Shown in pieces: positions 12,186 to 23,462 of a stretch of DNA of 64,000 nt; position 1 is the stretch's first letter, and every line of letters begins with the position of its first letter. The translations under genes and the position numbers were made by a program. A model generated the notes under the pieces. The model did not search any database, had not been told where the DNA came from, and saw only the letters and a program-made list of their open reading frames with translations. Source of the stretch: Metellina segmentata (lineage: Eukaryota; Arthropoda; Arachnida; Araneae; Tetragnathidae); contig OX375873.1 of NCBI GenBank assembly GCA_947359465.1, positions 88,148,478 to 88,212,477 on the forward strand, in the 5' to 3' direction.

Positions 12186-14071
12186 GTTTCTGAACTTCAC
12201 TTTGTCAAGTGACATCAGGTACGTCGCAGAAGAGTTCGACGAAAAAAATGGAAGGATAATTTATGTTAGCCTTTGTAAGCCTCGGCTTCAAAAGGCAGCG
12301 ATCCCCAGCATTTGAAAGGTGTTGAAATGATCAATGTGCCAACTTGCTATTCTGTATTAAAAAAAGAAAAGGGCATTTTATTTCTTATCATCTCAACGTC
12401 AGCACTAGTGATATCCTTGTCTGTAGTTGTTGATTCAGATTGTTTTATAAAAGCCTATAAAGAGAATGTTATGATCTCTGAAATTGGAAATTACAAACTT
12501 CCCTTTCATATTAATAACATCAATACTTTAGATTCCATTCTTTTGGAAACATCAAACCTGAATGCTCCAAATGGAGACGGTAATGTTAAAAATATGTTTA
12601 GTTTAACGCAGAATGTACTGAAAGAGTTATTAAAGTGTGTCGCAAGTGAAAGTCAAAGCTTATTATTGGGTTTGTTGCTGAACAACTATCACTTGCTGAA
12701 AATCACAAGAATCGAAATCGGTACAGTTCTGATTTCTTAATTTTAAACAGTTTGATCTTTACCATATCCCCTCACGCGTATCTATTTTTAAGAATTTGTG
12801 GATTTGTAATTATACCCCATCCTTCGACAGTAAAGAGACTGTTCAAAATTTAATGTTGATCCCTAAACTGAAGGACTTGATAATAATTTTTTATTATATG
12901 CTTAGGAAAAGATTTTACACTTAAATGATGCTGACAAATATGTATCATTACTTATTGATGAAATTCATTTGAAAGCCTTTCTTGATTATAAGGGTGGTGA
13001 TATTATTGGGGTATCCTATAACTGTGAGAAGGCAACTAATTCTGCTTATGTATTTATGCTGCAAAGTATAAAATCTAGTTATAAAGATGTTATACACATT
13101 TTACCCGCTAAGACAATTATTTTGAACATTCTTTATTTCTTGTTTAAAATTGTTATAGGTCTTGAACATCTTGGTTTTAAAGTTGGGTACATCATCAGTG
13201 ACAATAATGCTATTAATCGCAAAGCTGTTTCTTTTTTTGCTTCCCCACCCAAATTGAGTATTTGTTATAATCATCCTGCTGACCCTTCAAAACCATTGTT
13301 TTCCATTATTGAACCTGTCCACATACTGAAATGTATTAGAAATAATTGGCTAAACCAAAAAAAATTGTGGACATTGTATGTTTTATCCAATGTTTTACCA
13401 ATTGGACAATAATTTATCTAATGCGGAACAAATCACAGAAAGATTAAAATCTGCCTCTCTTAACACTAAAACAGCTTCATGAAATTGAATCAAATGCTAT
13501 TGTAAAATATGCTGATACACAAACAGCATTGTATCACACAACGCGTGCAATATTAGAACTAACAACTTATTGTATAGAAGAGTTAAATTTTTAGTATATA
13601 TTAACTGCAAACTGATTAATTAGAAGACTGTTTTGGCAGTTATCGCCAGCTAGCAGGTGCCCAGTATAATATAAATTTGACAGAATTCTTTAAAACTGAA
13701 AAAAAAATTAGAATTATATCTCTTCTTCCATTATGGTTAAGCTAAAAAAAAATGGTGAAATTGATATTGGTATTTCAGATGTAGTTGAAGTTGAAAATTT
13801 GGGGGAATAAATTCAATTTTTGGGTAAAATTAATGTTTGTAACTCTGATATTTCTGACTTGAATGACACTATTCTTGCTATTGTGTTTGTAGCTGGCTAT
13901 TGTGTTCATTCTCTTTCAAAAACCATCAACTGTTTATCTTGTAAAGCTCAATTATCTGTTGATAGAGAACTTGAATTAAGTTCATGTTATGCTTTGATCA
14001 AAAATCTAGATCGAGGTGGATTGAAGTATCCAATTAATGATGTAATTACCAAAGTATATACAATTACATAA
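12186..14071 (+). pseudogene. P-element/THAP9-type transposase, decayed body
   Basis: Blocks in order: the end of the THAP domain (VSELHF at 12186-12203, with Ser where the zinc-binding Cys is expected), a linker ending PRLQKAAIPSI (about 12310), a helical segment (12312-12740), the catalytic-core block LLIDEIHLKAFLDYKGG (about 12948-13000), DNNAINRKAVSFF (about 13200-13236), PADPSKPLF and HILKCIRNNW (about 13280-13350), and a C-terminal block with AGYCVHSL and DRGGLKYPIND (13820-14071). These match the RNase H-like P transposase family in order and spacing. The frames are broken by stops and frameshifts near 12315, 12745-12960, 13415 and 13590-13820, so it cannot make an active enzyme. Confidence 0.85.
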
Positions 14072-14769
14072 TTGTATCTAAGTTATTATCCACAGACTTT
14101 GAAAATTGTTGACTTTCAAAATAAGAGAAATGTTGTATGTAATATCACGTCAAATGTTTTGAACTCGTCAGAAATTTTCCTGCCAGTTGAAACTTGCGAC
14201 AAAAGTCAATTCTGAAAAAATCAACAAACATATTTTTGAAGAACTGATGCAAAAGAATAAATGATTTGTGCTAGTTTTGTCTGCTAAAGATAAAAAAAGG
14301 CCTAAAAATCCCAAAATGACAAATTTCCTAAAGATAGAAAAATTCAAACTCTAACAAATTTTAAAATTTAATTATTTAAAGGTAACTGTGGATGTTTTTT
14401 ATTGCAATGTGGTGTTGGCAGATATGCTATGTAAATTCATTAAAATGAATAATTTATTGTATTGATTTTTATGCTATTTATTTATGCTATGATAATTTTA
14501 TGTTTAATAAAGATAATTAAATTTGTTTTTCTAGTGTCCTATTATTTTTTTGCTTTCAGTGAGTGAACTTTAGAAATTCTAAAATAAATTTCTTACCATA
14601 GTATTCAATATGTTATCAATAGGGTACATTGGAAATGACTGGTTGATATAATTGTATATTAATTTGTTAGCTCAATGATTTCATGTATGATAATAATGTA
14701 CTAATCACTATATGCTTAAAGTTAATCCATTATTGGAATTGAATTTTCATGTCAAGTTATATGTATATA

Positions 14770-15328
14770 GGGCAATTCCACGGTAACTTACATTTAGACA
14801 AATATACTGATCTTGAAGTGTAAATATATTAGCAAAAAATAATAGAAAACAAAATATTTACTTGAATTGTTCAACAAACTAGTAAAAACCTAAACTTTGA
14901 TAAGAATGTTATTAATTTGCTGATATTTTTAAGTCCACAGAATTAAATTTACTGTAATAACTTGCGTTACAGTAAAGAGGAATAACAGAAAAGGTTCATG
15001 AACATTTGAATAAAATTCTGTTTTGTTCAACATGATATAGCTTGAAAAGTATATACATTAATTCTAAAGCCTTTCATAATTGTAGTCATGCAAATTTTTT
15101 AAAACTGTCATTCATCAATTAAATTTAATTTAAAAAAATTTAAGTAACATACGTAACATTTCATTTTTCCAAAATTTTATTCTAATAGCTAAATTTTCAT
15201 TACAATAAATCAAATACAATCACGATGAATCAAAACCAAAGAACTCCAGTCTTTTTTAAGCCCAAAATTATGTAAAATATATCTTATTTTATTTTTTCAA
15301 GTTTTTACTTTTCAGCATGGAATTACCC
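14770..15328. mobile_element. MITE with GGGYAATTCCAYG termini
   Basis: Inverted termini GGGCAATTCCACG (left) and GGGTAATTCCATG (right, read inward), flanked by TA on each side. The interior is AT-rich and non-coding. It lies in the 3' non-coding part of the P-like element. A TA duplication suggests Tc1/mariner or a similar superfamily, but the short termini leave this uncertain. Confidence 0.5.
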
Positions 15329-16441
15329 TAATATATCATGGGTGTTCACTAATTCTTGCATACAGGATTTACTTCTCCAGCCTCCTTTTTCAAAAGTTAA
15401 GGCAAAATATTTTTTAAATAGTTGACACAGTATAAAAGGGACTATATGGATATATTGGTCAAAAAATATTATGCAATTGACATTGGGGATACCTGATATA
15501 TGCATCCATCCTCCATAAATATAAATAGTTAAATATAAATAGTTTTCAAATGCTTCTAATTGAAAAAAAAATATCTGATCAACTTCTATAGTTATGTTCT
15601 TTAATTACCTAAAAAAAAGCATTAATACTAAACTCGTCATTTTTTAAATTCCATTAACAAGGAAATTATTTTTTTAGCAAACTCATTTGAATAATGGATT
15701 TACTAAATGTTACTATCATAATTTAGCTTTTCTTTGTGTAAAATGTATCATATTGTCGCTATACACGTAGATACAATAATTTATCAACAGGTCCTAGAAC
15801 CCAACAAAAATAGCCCTGGAAAATTTTAACCTTTCTTATGAATAACCGAAAATTAATCTAAATTAAAAATATATTTATATGGCTGCATTTATCAAGGATG
15901 ATGGGTATTATTCAAAATTTATTTTTCCCACAGATGTCTCAGAATTTTTTAATCATTGCCTATTAAATATAATTTAAACTGTCAATTTGATTTTGTATCC
16001 ATAATTAATTTAAACTCTTAATTTCACTGGGTCGCATTTATTTCCTCCCGTAACTTTCCAGATATTCAATGAAGCATCGCAAACATTACTATTTATATTT
16101 TAACCTTCTGAACGTTGCTTTGTCATATTTTATTGTTTCCCACAATTATAAATTGTATATCTATATATTTCTTCCCCTGCTTTCAATTTCATTTCATTAT
16201 GCTACTTTAAGCTGACAAATTCCAATAACTAAATAATTCGTTGAATGAAGTCGGAACTCGCTGATAAACAAACGCTCAACAATGATGTTTTGCATCGCCT
16301 AATTTTTCTGACGTCACAAAACAGTGGTTTGGCTTTCTTATCTCTAGGTGGTATTGGTACGTGGCGCCCTACACATTTTAATTGGGTGTACCCCCTAGGG
16401 CGTAAATTCTTAGAAAAGATAGTATTGGTTATAAAGTTTAA

Positions 16442-17247
16442 GGTACAGCTACACTCTACGTTTATGAGTGATGGCAACGGCTTGGCGATTTTTTTTGGAG
16501 CACTTCTAGTAGCGAGTTACGATAAATTAAGGCAACCCATCTTTCGTTGCTGTTGTTGTGGTTTTCACGGCAACCTCGGCAAACGGAAACTTTCAATTTT
16601 CATTTTGAATATTTTAGAAAGTTCTTCCAAAATCCGTTAAAATCGTTTGATTTCATTGATTCGTTTGAAATTTTTTATTTCCTCCCATTGGTTATTTTGT
16701 TTTTAAAATATCCTTTTATTGCATTGGTCCTTTTAAATCATTTTCTGTGATACCATTGGTCCATTTATTTGTATTTTGACAGTTGTGGAATTTTTATTTT
16801 GTTATAATAGTTTTCACGACAGGATTAAGAGGTTGTTTTTTTTGACCATTTTCGTTTTCATTATTTTTTTACGAGAGAATTCTGACGTTATCAGGTATTA
16901 TTACTTGCTTTTTTTCTTTTGTAAATCTTTTTCTTTTTCAACATGCTCACTGTATTTAGTGTAATTGATAAGTTTCAGGGTTTTCTTACCATTCGTAGCT
17001 TAGTTTCTCTGCTGGTTCACAAATGTGTTTTGATATGTGATTACGCTTACTATTTTTTATGAAAGTTTTTTTAAAATATACTTTTTAAAACGTTCTGAAA
17101 TGTGCTTAAAAAGTGTGTTGTAAAAAGAAAAAAAATTGTGACAGGAAAAGAGTTAAGAAATAATTCTTTCCTTGGCGACTTTAGAAGTGCGCCAAAAAAA
17201 TTGCCAAGCCGTTGCCATCAGTCATAAACGTAGAGTGTAGCTGTACC
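16442..17247. mobile_element. 806-bp non-autonomous transposon with 8-bp target duplication
   Basis: Terminal inverted repeats of about 65 bp start GGTACAGCTACACTCTACG at both ends and extend through GATGGCAACGGCTTGGC to GCACTTCTA with few differences. Direct flanks AAGTTTAA (16434-16441 and 17248-17255) are identical. No transposase fragment was recognised inside. Like the 9275 element it starts GG and duplicates 8 bp; Merlin or another 8-bp superfamily is possible. It lies 78 bp outside the end of the P-like element. Confidence 0.85.
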
Positions 17248-17901
17248 AAGTTTAAACTGGTTCAAAGTCACGCATGGAAGACTGCTGTTTACGAAACGGC
17301 TTTATGTACGTGAACTCTTGAGATGGTTAAAACATACAGCCCTCTACTTCACATGAGTTACAATTACATATACTGAGCACAGATAATTCACATGGAATTA
17401 ACCAATCAACAGGGTTTTTAATTTATGATTCATTTATGTTGGTAATCAGATTTAGTTTTACAAAAACTTTAAAGTGTGAGAAAAATCGTCTGGATTCGTT
17501 AGCAGAAGGTGCCGAAAAGAAGTGTTTACTGTTAACATGTTTTTGCTCTCAATTCCAAAGTAATTCAATTTTAGTCTTGCATATTTGAATCTTAATGAGA
17601 AGTCGTTTAAGACACTTTATTTTGCGGTCCCTTCTCAGAAAAATTCTTAATGATGATGAATCCCTAATGGTAAAGGACTTGGAACTTTTTAAGGTAAGAA
17701 AATTAAGAATTTTTAAAGCCATTCTATTAGTAGGTTAAAAAACTTGCAGGTTAATTTCTTAAGAGTTCGAGTTAGAAAATGGGACGCATTTTAAGGCGAT
17801 CATGTGAGCGAAGAACATTTCGAAGACTCTATAATACAGTAAGTTAAATAAAATAATAGCCATATAAATAAGGATATATAGCATCAGATTTTTCCCAAGT
17901 G

Positions 17902-17941
<40 letters not shown>

Positions 17942-18299
17942 CAAGAACACAAGAATTTTCCAAAACAAATTTTACAAAAGTCTTAAAAAATAATAAAAAA
18001 TGAAGAAATGTAGGTGGATCAGGGCATCATCAGGGAGGAGCCTGGCCCAAACAACATAAAATGGTGTTTTCTACATATGAGTAGCATTAGGCTGAAAAAA
18101 TTGCTCATACACTCCCCCAAACACCACCAAAAAGCAAGTAAAACAAAAACAAAACAAAAAACTAAAACAGAGCAGGAACAAAACGAAATCAAACCCGAAG
18201 CCGCAGCCGGGAGATAAACAACAACTAGCCTAAAAATTACTACCAAATGCTATCAATTACACAATCTAACAACATGCTAACACCATACTTCTGATGCAA
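17248..18299. other. Intergenic DNA with TA tract and A-rich stretch
   Basis: Contains a TA microsatellite (about 17906-17938) and an A/C-rich low-complexity region (about 18110-18190). No supported gene. Confidence 0.6.
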
Positions 18300-18323
18300 C
18301 GCGCGCGCGCGCGCGCGCGCGCG
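18300..18323. repeat. CG dinucleotide tract
   Basis: Twelve uninterrupted CG repeats, striking in an AT-rich genome and a strong candidate for Z-DNA formation. It ends 25 bp before the 5' end of HelA copy C. Confidence 0.97.
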
Positions 18324-18348
18324 AGCCCATAAAAAGCAGAAAAATAAA

Positions 18349-19953
18349 TCTATATAAATAAGAATGGAGTGTTTGTTTGTACATTCAATATTTTCGACCC
18401 ATTTCAAGTTTTCTATCCGTTTTGGACCCTTCTGATGCCGAATCCGCATTTTTCTCGTTTGGTGTCTGTCTGTCTGTCTGTATGTTGTGCCCTATACACG
18501 TCCACGCGGTTTAAGATATTTTCATGAAAATTTGCATACAGTGAGTACTTATCTTCATTTAGTGAGTGGCATTGGTTGCGATAGTCTGTCTGTCCGTCTT
18601 TCTGATCTATGCTCGATTTTGAGTTTGTGTGTTTGTGTAGACATCACATGAATTGTATTCCAGATATTTGATTACAATGTGTTTTATTTAATACATTATT
18701 TATTAGTTTAGTGAATGCAATATTAAACATTTTTTTATTGTTATATTTAGAAGAGTTTCATGCTAAAACACCTGAGTAAGTATACTTAAATCATCCACAA
18801 TTTGATAGTTTTCGAAAAATTGGAATGTAGTTTGAGTATTACGATTACTTTTATTTGCTTTACCAGTAATGCTGCAAACCAATAATTTTTCAAAAAAAAA
18901 AATTTTATGGTGAAATTTTAGCTCTGATACTTCATTTATTTCGAGTCTTATTTTTATTCTTTGCGCAATGAAAACGATTTCCGAATATTTGGGACAGACG
19001 ATATTTTTCAACGAAACGAGAATGAACAAGATCGCGCGAGCAGAGATATTTTTTCTGATTCTTTCGCTCTGAATTAATTTCACATTTCTAAATTTTGTAC
19101 ACTTTTAGTTGTAAGTTGTGGCAACTGTGCGAGATCAAGAGATAAAATTGAATCACAAATTAATATCTTTAGAACAATTTTTTGCGACATCTTTTATTTT
19201 GTTTTATTTCGCTGTTTCCTGTTTTAAATATTTATTATTTTAATACATGTGTTTTCCTTCTCATCACACGCAACAGCACCACAAAGTATTAGACTTAAAA
19301 ATGTTAGGTAAGTCAGTATAAATTTTCAGTAAATTTTAAGTGTAGTTATGCCATTATTGAAAGAATAATGCCGTTATTTGAAGAATAATGCCGTTATTTA
19401 AAGAATAATGCCGTTATTTAAAGAATGATGCCGTTATTGAAAGAATAATGTTTAAAAATCCAAACTAGAACTTTTTCCAACATTAAAAAATTCGTTGTAA
19501 TAATGACAGGAGAAGATTGCAAAATTTCACAATGTCGCATACCGGAGGCAAGAGTGCCACAAGTAAAAAATATTGTTTTTTTGACTATGAGTGCGAGAGC
19601 ACTCGCCGTAAATCGTAATTTTGATTAATTGAGTTGAACATGAAAAGAACTTAACAAAGAGAATTCCAAATCTCCCTCAAAATCGTCTTTTATAGTTGTA
19701 ACCTTAGTATCACCATTCGTCATTTTGTAGCTTTTTCATACAGCAATTGTGCGATGTATGTGAAATGTATTACATGAATGGATATGCATGTGTAGGATTT
19801 GTGTCCAAAGTAAGTTGTAGAAAATATAAAGATGGAGAAAAGTGTTAAAATAAATTTTTATTCTACAAAAAACGTAAGTCATTATATATTTTGATTATCT
19901 CTTCAATCTAGAGTAAACCAATTCAAACCGAGTAAGGTCGGGTATTTTGCTAG
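18349..19953 (+). mobile_element. HelA Helitron, copy C (full length)
   Basis: Begins TCTATATAAATAAG after an A and ends GGGTATTTTGCTAG before a T. Its interior is nearly identical to copies D and E, so these three are young relative to copies A and B. The 20-bp internal repeat has five units (about 19348-19452). A stem GCGAG/CTCGC lies in the 3' half. Reading frames inside are not convincing genes. It is separated from copy D, in the same orientation, by 52 bp. Confidence 0.9.
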
Positions 19954-21025
19954 TATATAAATAATATTAAAATCCCCAGCCCCTATTCAAAACGATATTC
20001 ATAAATCTATATAAATAAGAATGGAGTGTTTGTTTGTACATTCAATATTTTCGACCCATTTCAAGTTTTCTATCCGTTTTGGACCCTTCTGATGCCGAAT
20101 TCGCCTTTTGCTCGTTTGGTGTCTGTCTGTCTGTCTGTCCGTCTGTCTGTCCGTCTGTATGTTGTGCCCTATACACGTCCACGCGGTTTAAGATATTTTC
20201 ATGGAAATTTGCATACAGTGAGTACTTATCTTCATTTAGTGAGTGGCATTGGTTTCGAAAGTCTGTCTGTCCGTCTTTCTGTTCTATTCTCGATTTTGTG
20301 TTTGTGTGTTTGTGTAGACATCACACATGAATTGTATTCCAGATATTTGATTACAATGTATTTTATTTAATACATTATTTATTAGTTTAGTGAATGCAAT
20401 ATTAAAAATTTTTTTATTGTTATATTTAGAAGAGTTTCATGCTAAAACACCTGAGTAAGTATACTTAAATCATCCACAATTTGATAGTTTTCGAAAAATT
20501 GGAATGTAGTTTGAGTATTACGATTACTTTTATTTGCTTTACCAGTAATGCTGAAAACCAATTATTTTTCAAAAAAAAATTTTATGGTGAAATTTTAGCT
20601 CTGATACTTTATTTATTTCGAGTCTTATTTTTATACTTTGCGCAATGAAAACGATTTCCGAATATTTGGGACAGACGATATTTTTCAACGAAACGAGAAT
20701 GAACAAGATCGCGCGAGCAGAGATATTTTTTCTGATTCTTTCGTTCTGAATTAATGGACAATATGCATGATTTTCAAATTCAATTAAAACTGAAAGAGCA
20801 TGAAAAACCAAGTAGAAAAATGTCACTTAAACTGCAATCTGACGATATTAATTATATTTAAAACGCTTTTTAAATTGCTCTGACGTCACTTTCAACGAGA
20901 AACTGCAGTAGCTGACGATTTTTGCCTGTTCATGATTTTCTCATCGAGCGTTTCTTGAACTGTGTTATCTCTATGGGTATCTTTTTAGAAGTCTTATATT
21001 TACAGATTTTTGATTAATTCAGCAA

Positions 21026-21250
21026 TGGAAGGTTCGAAAATAGTTGAAAAGAAGAATTACAAATATTGCATTGTTCCGTTTGTGTCATAATTCAACGATT
21101 AAAACACCAAAAAAGTATTTTTTTGTTGTACCAAAATATGAACAAGTTCGTAGAAGATGGTGTAGCGTTATGAAAAGAGATTAAAAAAAAAAAAAAAAGC
21201 TGTGTTCTACTTCTTGCTTGCATTGCTGTGAAGATCATTTTTGGTAAGTT
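21026..21250 (+). pseudogene. THAP domain exon (fragment)
   Basis: From ATG 21026 the protein reads MEGSKIVEKKNYKYCIVP. After one inserted T it continues CHNSTIKTPKKYFFVVP and VRRRWCSVMKRD, and near the end SCLHCCEDHF. This gives the C-x-C pair, the conserved Pro/Phe/Trp and the final C-x2-H-F of a C2CH THAP zinc finger at normal spacing. A long A run (about 21183-21199) and the single-base insertion break the frame. A donor-like GGTAAG follows directly (about 21245). It would be the DNA-binding N terminus of the transposase, but no catalytic domain follows. Confidence 0.7.
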
Positions 21251-22110
21251 TGAAATACCAAAAATTATTTGTATTTTTAATTGTTTTTAATTAATAATTG
21301 TGTGATTTAATCTTGTGGATAAATACTTGTGTTTTTGTTAAAACGAAAAAATATTCTTTCGGTATAAAGTCACTCATAATGCAGAATTACTTGTTTCATG
21401 AAAAAGAATTTAATAAATAAATATAGGAATACTATATATTTCTAAATCAAAACTTGTTAAAAAATATACAGAGAGCTAACATCAATAAACATTGAATTAT
21501 TATACTCATGATAATTAATTTGCAGTTGGTAAAACTGTGTCATATTTCTTCTTTAAACTGAATGTGATAAGTATTATAGAATTCAAATTCTTGCAATTTT
21601 AATCAAATTATCACACTACCTTCTTCATGGTTTAAAATGTTGGACTACCAAATGTTGAGTTCAATATTTAATGCAGTTGCAATTCTCGCAATAAGTTTCT
21701 CTACACATATTATTTTTGGATCATCTTTTAGTGCATTACGTTTTATCGCTTAGATATATTTAAAAAAATATTGTTCATTAACTAACAAAAATAATGTTGC
21801 TAAAAAATTAATGTAGAAAATTAATTTTAAGTTATATTTCAAAATTCACTATTTTAATACCCTAACAATTTTAATCTACTTTGAAATTATTTTCCTAATA
21901 TAAAGCTCTTATTTGATATACTATTCTAATTATCTATACAAAAAAATCTGTTTCAGAATGAATTGTGTTACTTATTAAGGAAAAGAGAATAACTATATAT
22001 TAATATTCTATTTTCTTAAGTACAACTTTTTGATAACACTACTTTTTAAAAGAAATATAAAAATACATGTTTTTTAAAAATAAATATGTTGTACAAAATA
22101 TTATCATACT

Positions 22111-22245
22111 CTTCGCTTTTACGCCTTTCATTTCTACTCCCATAAAATTTGGATGGTTTCGCAAAAAAGAAAACATGGATATACCATCCAATTTAGGTAG
22201 ATTTTCCGACTGGCCTTTTACAAAGCCCTGTTCTACAGTCGTCAT
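22111..22245 (-). pseudogene. YqaJ/SWIM-type transposon protein, N-terminal fragment
   Basis: From an ATG at 22245 on the minus strand the frame encodes VKGQSENLPKLDGISMFSF, followed by LRNHPNF and MKGVKAK. This resembles the opening block (KGxSxxLPxID...F...NxxF...E.KGVK) of proteins widespread in arthropod genomes that go on to a SWIM zinc finger and a YqaJ exonuclease domain. Those later domains are absent. It begins about 330 bp from the element's right end, while the THAP frame begins about 270 bp from the left end. Recognition is from memory of the family and should be tested. Confidence 0.45.
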
Positions 22246-23462
22246 TTTTAAAGAAGAAATCTGTATAATAATAATAATGTAAAGACTATAATTCAACACT
22301 ATTATTTAAAAAATAAAATTAGCGTAAAATCAATGAAAGCAACCTGAAATAACATGCAGCCGACGAATGTAGCGAGAGATTTCATGAACTATGACGTCAC
22401 ACCAAGCTCCACCCCGTTTGCAGTCACGTGACTTCAACGCGTTTTTTTAATCGCTTATTACGCTTAAATTAAACTTTTTTGAGATTTTTAAAGTTGATTT
22501 TCGGATTGTTCATGATCGAATTTGTAAAAAAAGTACCATTTTAGGACCTTTTGTGACATAGTGCATATTCCCTATTTCACATTTCTAAATTTTGTACACT
22601 TTTAGTTGTAAGTTGTGGCAACTGTGCGAGATCAAGAGATAAAATTGAATCACAAATTAATATCTTTAGAACAATTTTTTGCGACATCTCTTATTTTGTT
22701 TTATTTCGCTGTTTCCTGTTTTAAATATTTATTATTTTAATACATGTGTTTTCCTTCTCATCACACGCAACAGCACCACAAAGTATTAGACTTAAAAATG
22801 TTAGGTAAGTCAGTATAAATTTTCAGTAAATTTTAAGTGTAGTTATGCCATTATTGAAAGAATAATGCCGTTATTTGAAGAATAATGCCGTTATTTAAAG
22901 AATAATGCCGTTATTTAAAGAATAATGCAGTTATTGAAAGAATAGTAATGTTTAAAAATCCAAACTAGAACTTTTTCCAACATTAAAAAATTCGTTGTAA
23001 TAATGACAGGAGAAGATTGCAAAATTTCCCAATGTCGCATACCGGAGGCAAGAGAGCCACACGTAAAAAAATATTGTTTTGTTGAATATGAGTGCGAGAG
23101 CACTCGCCGTAAATCGTAATTTTAATTAATTGAGTTGAACATGAAAAGAACTTAAGAAAGGGAATTCCAAATCTCCCTCAAAATCGTCTTTTATAGTAGT
23201 AACCTTAGCATCACCTTTCGTCATTTTGTAGCTTTGTCATACAGCAATTGTGCGATGTATGTGAAATGTATTACATGAATGGATATGCATGTGTAGGATT
23301 TGTGTCCAAAGTAAGTTGTAGAAAATATAAAGATGGCGAAAGGTGTTAAAATAAATTTTTATTCTACAAAAAACGTAAGTCATTATATATTTTGATTATC
23401 TCTTCAATCTAGAGTAAACCAATTCAAACCGAGTAAGGTCGGGTATTTTGCTAGTAGTAAAA

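Larger units (their letters stand above)
9953..16356 (+). mobile_element. P-element-like DNA transposon, decayed, with nested insertions
   Basis: Both ends are defined. The left end starts CAATACCTCCTAGAG and the right end read inward starts CAATACCACCTAGAG; the inverted repeats run 34 bp with two mismatches, and a further inner block (GTGACGTCA then AAAATTAGGCGATG) is shared in inverted orientation. The direct flank GTACGTG (9946-9952 and 16357-16363) is a perfect 7-bp target duplication. P elements start with CA and normally duplicate 8 bp, so 7 bp is slightly unusual. Inside are a THAP exon, an intron, a P-type transposase and a putative poly(A) signal AATAAA at about 14507. The gene is broken by several frameshifts and stops. 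A mariner-type element sits in the intron and a MITE in the 3' part. Confidence 0.88.
20756..22573. mobile_element. ISL2EU-like (THAP plus YqaJ) transposon inside HelA copy D
   Basis: The insertion is defined by comparison with the uninterrupted HelA copies, giving an exact 2-bp AT duplication (20754-20755 and 22574-22575). The ends are GGACAATATGCATG on the left and AGGGAATATGCACT read inward on the right, sharing about 12 bp. From the left a THAP fragment reads inward on plus; from the right a fragment resembling the start of arthropod SWIM/YqaJ-nuclease proteins reads inward on minus. As I recall the ISL2EU/IS4EU group, these elements carry a THAP-bearing PIF-like transposase and a YqaJ nuclease and duplicate AT; all three traits fit. 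Both genes are truncated, so this is a deletion derivative. Confidence 0.65.
20006..23454 (+). mobile_element. HelA Helitron, copy D, interrupted by a second transposon
   Basis: The 5' half is 20006-20755 and the 3' half continues at 22574, with the AT before the insertion repeated after it. The termini are TC... after A20005 and ...TTTTGCTAG before T23455. Removing 20756-22573 plus one AT restores a continuous HelA sequence matching copy C across the site. The CTGT-rich 5' region and five 20-bp units are present. Confidence 0.9.

Noticed and set aside
18763..19083. Minus-strand open frame with IVCPKYSEIVFIAQRIK found again in other HelA copies
   Set aside because: The repeated reading is explained by DNA identity among Helitron copies; each copy has a different frame length and start, and there is no Rep/helicase motif.
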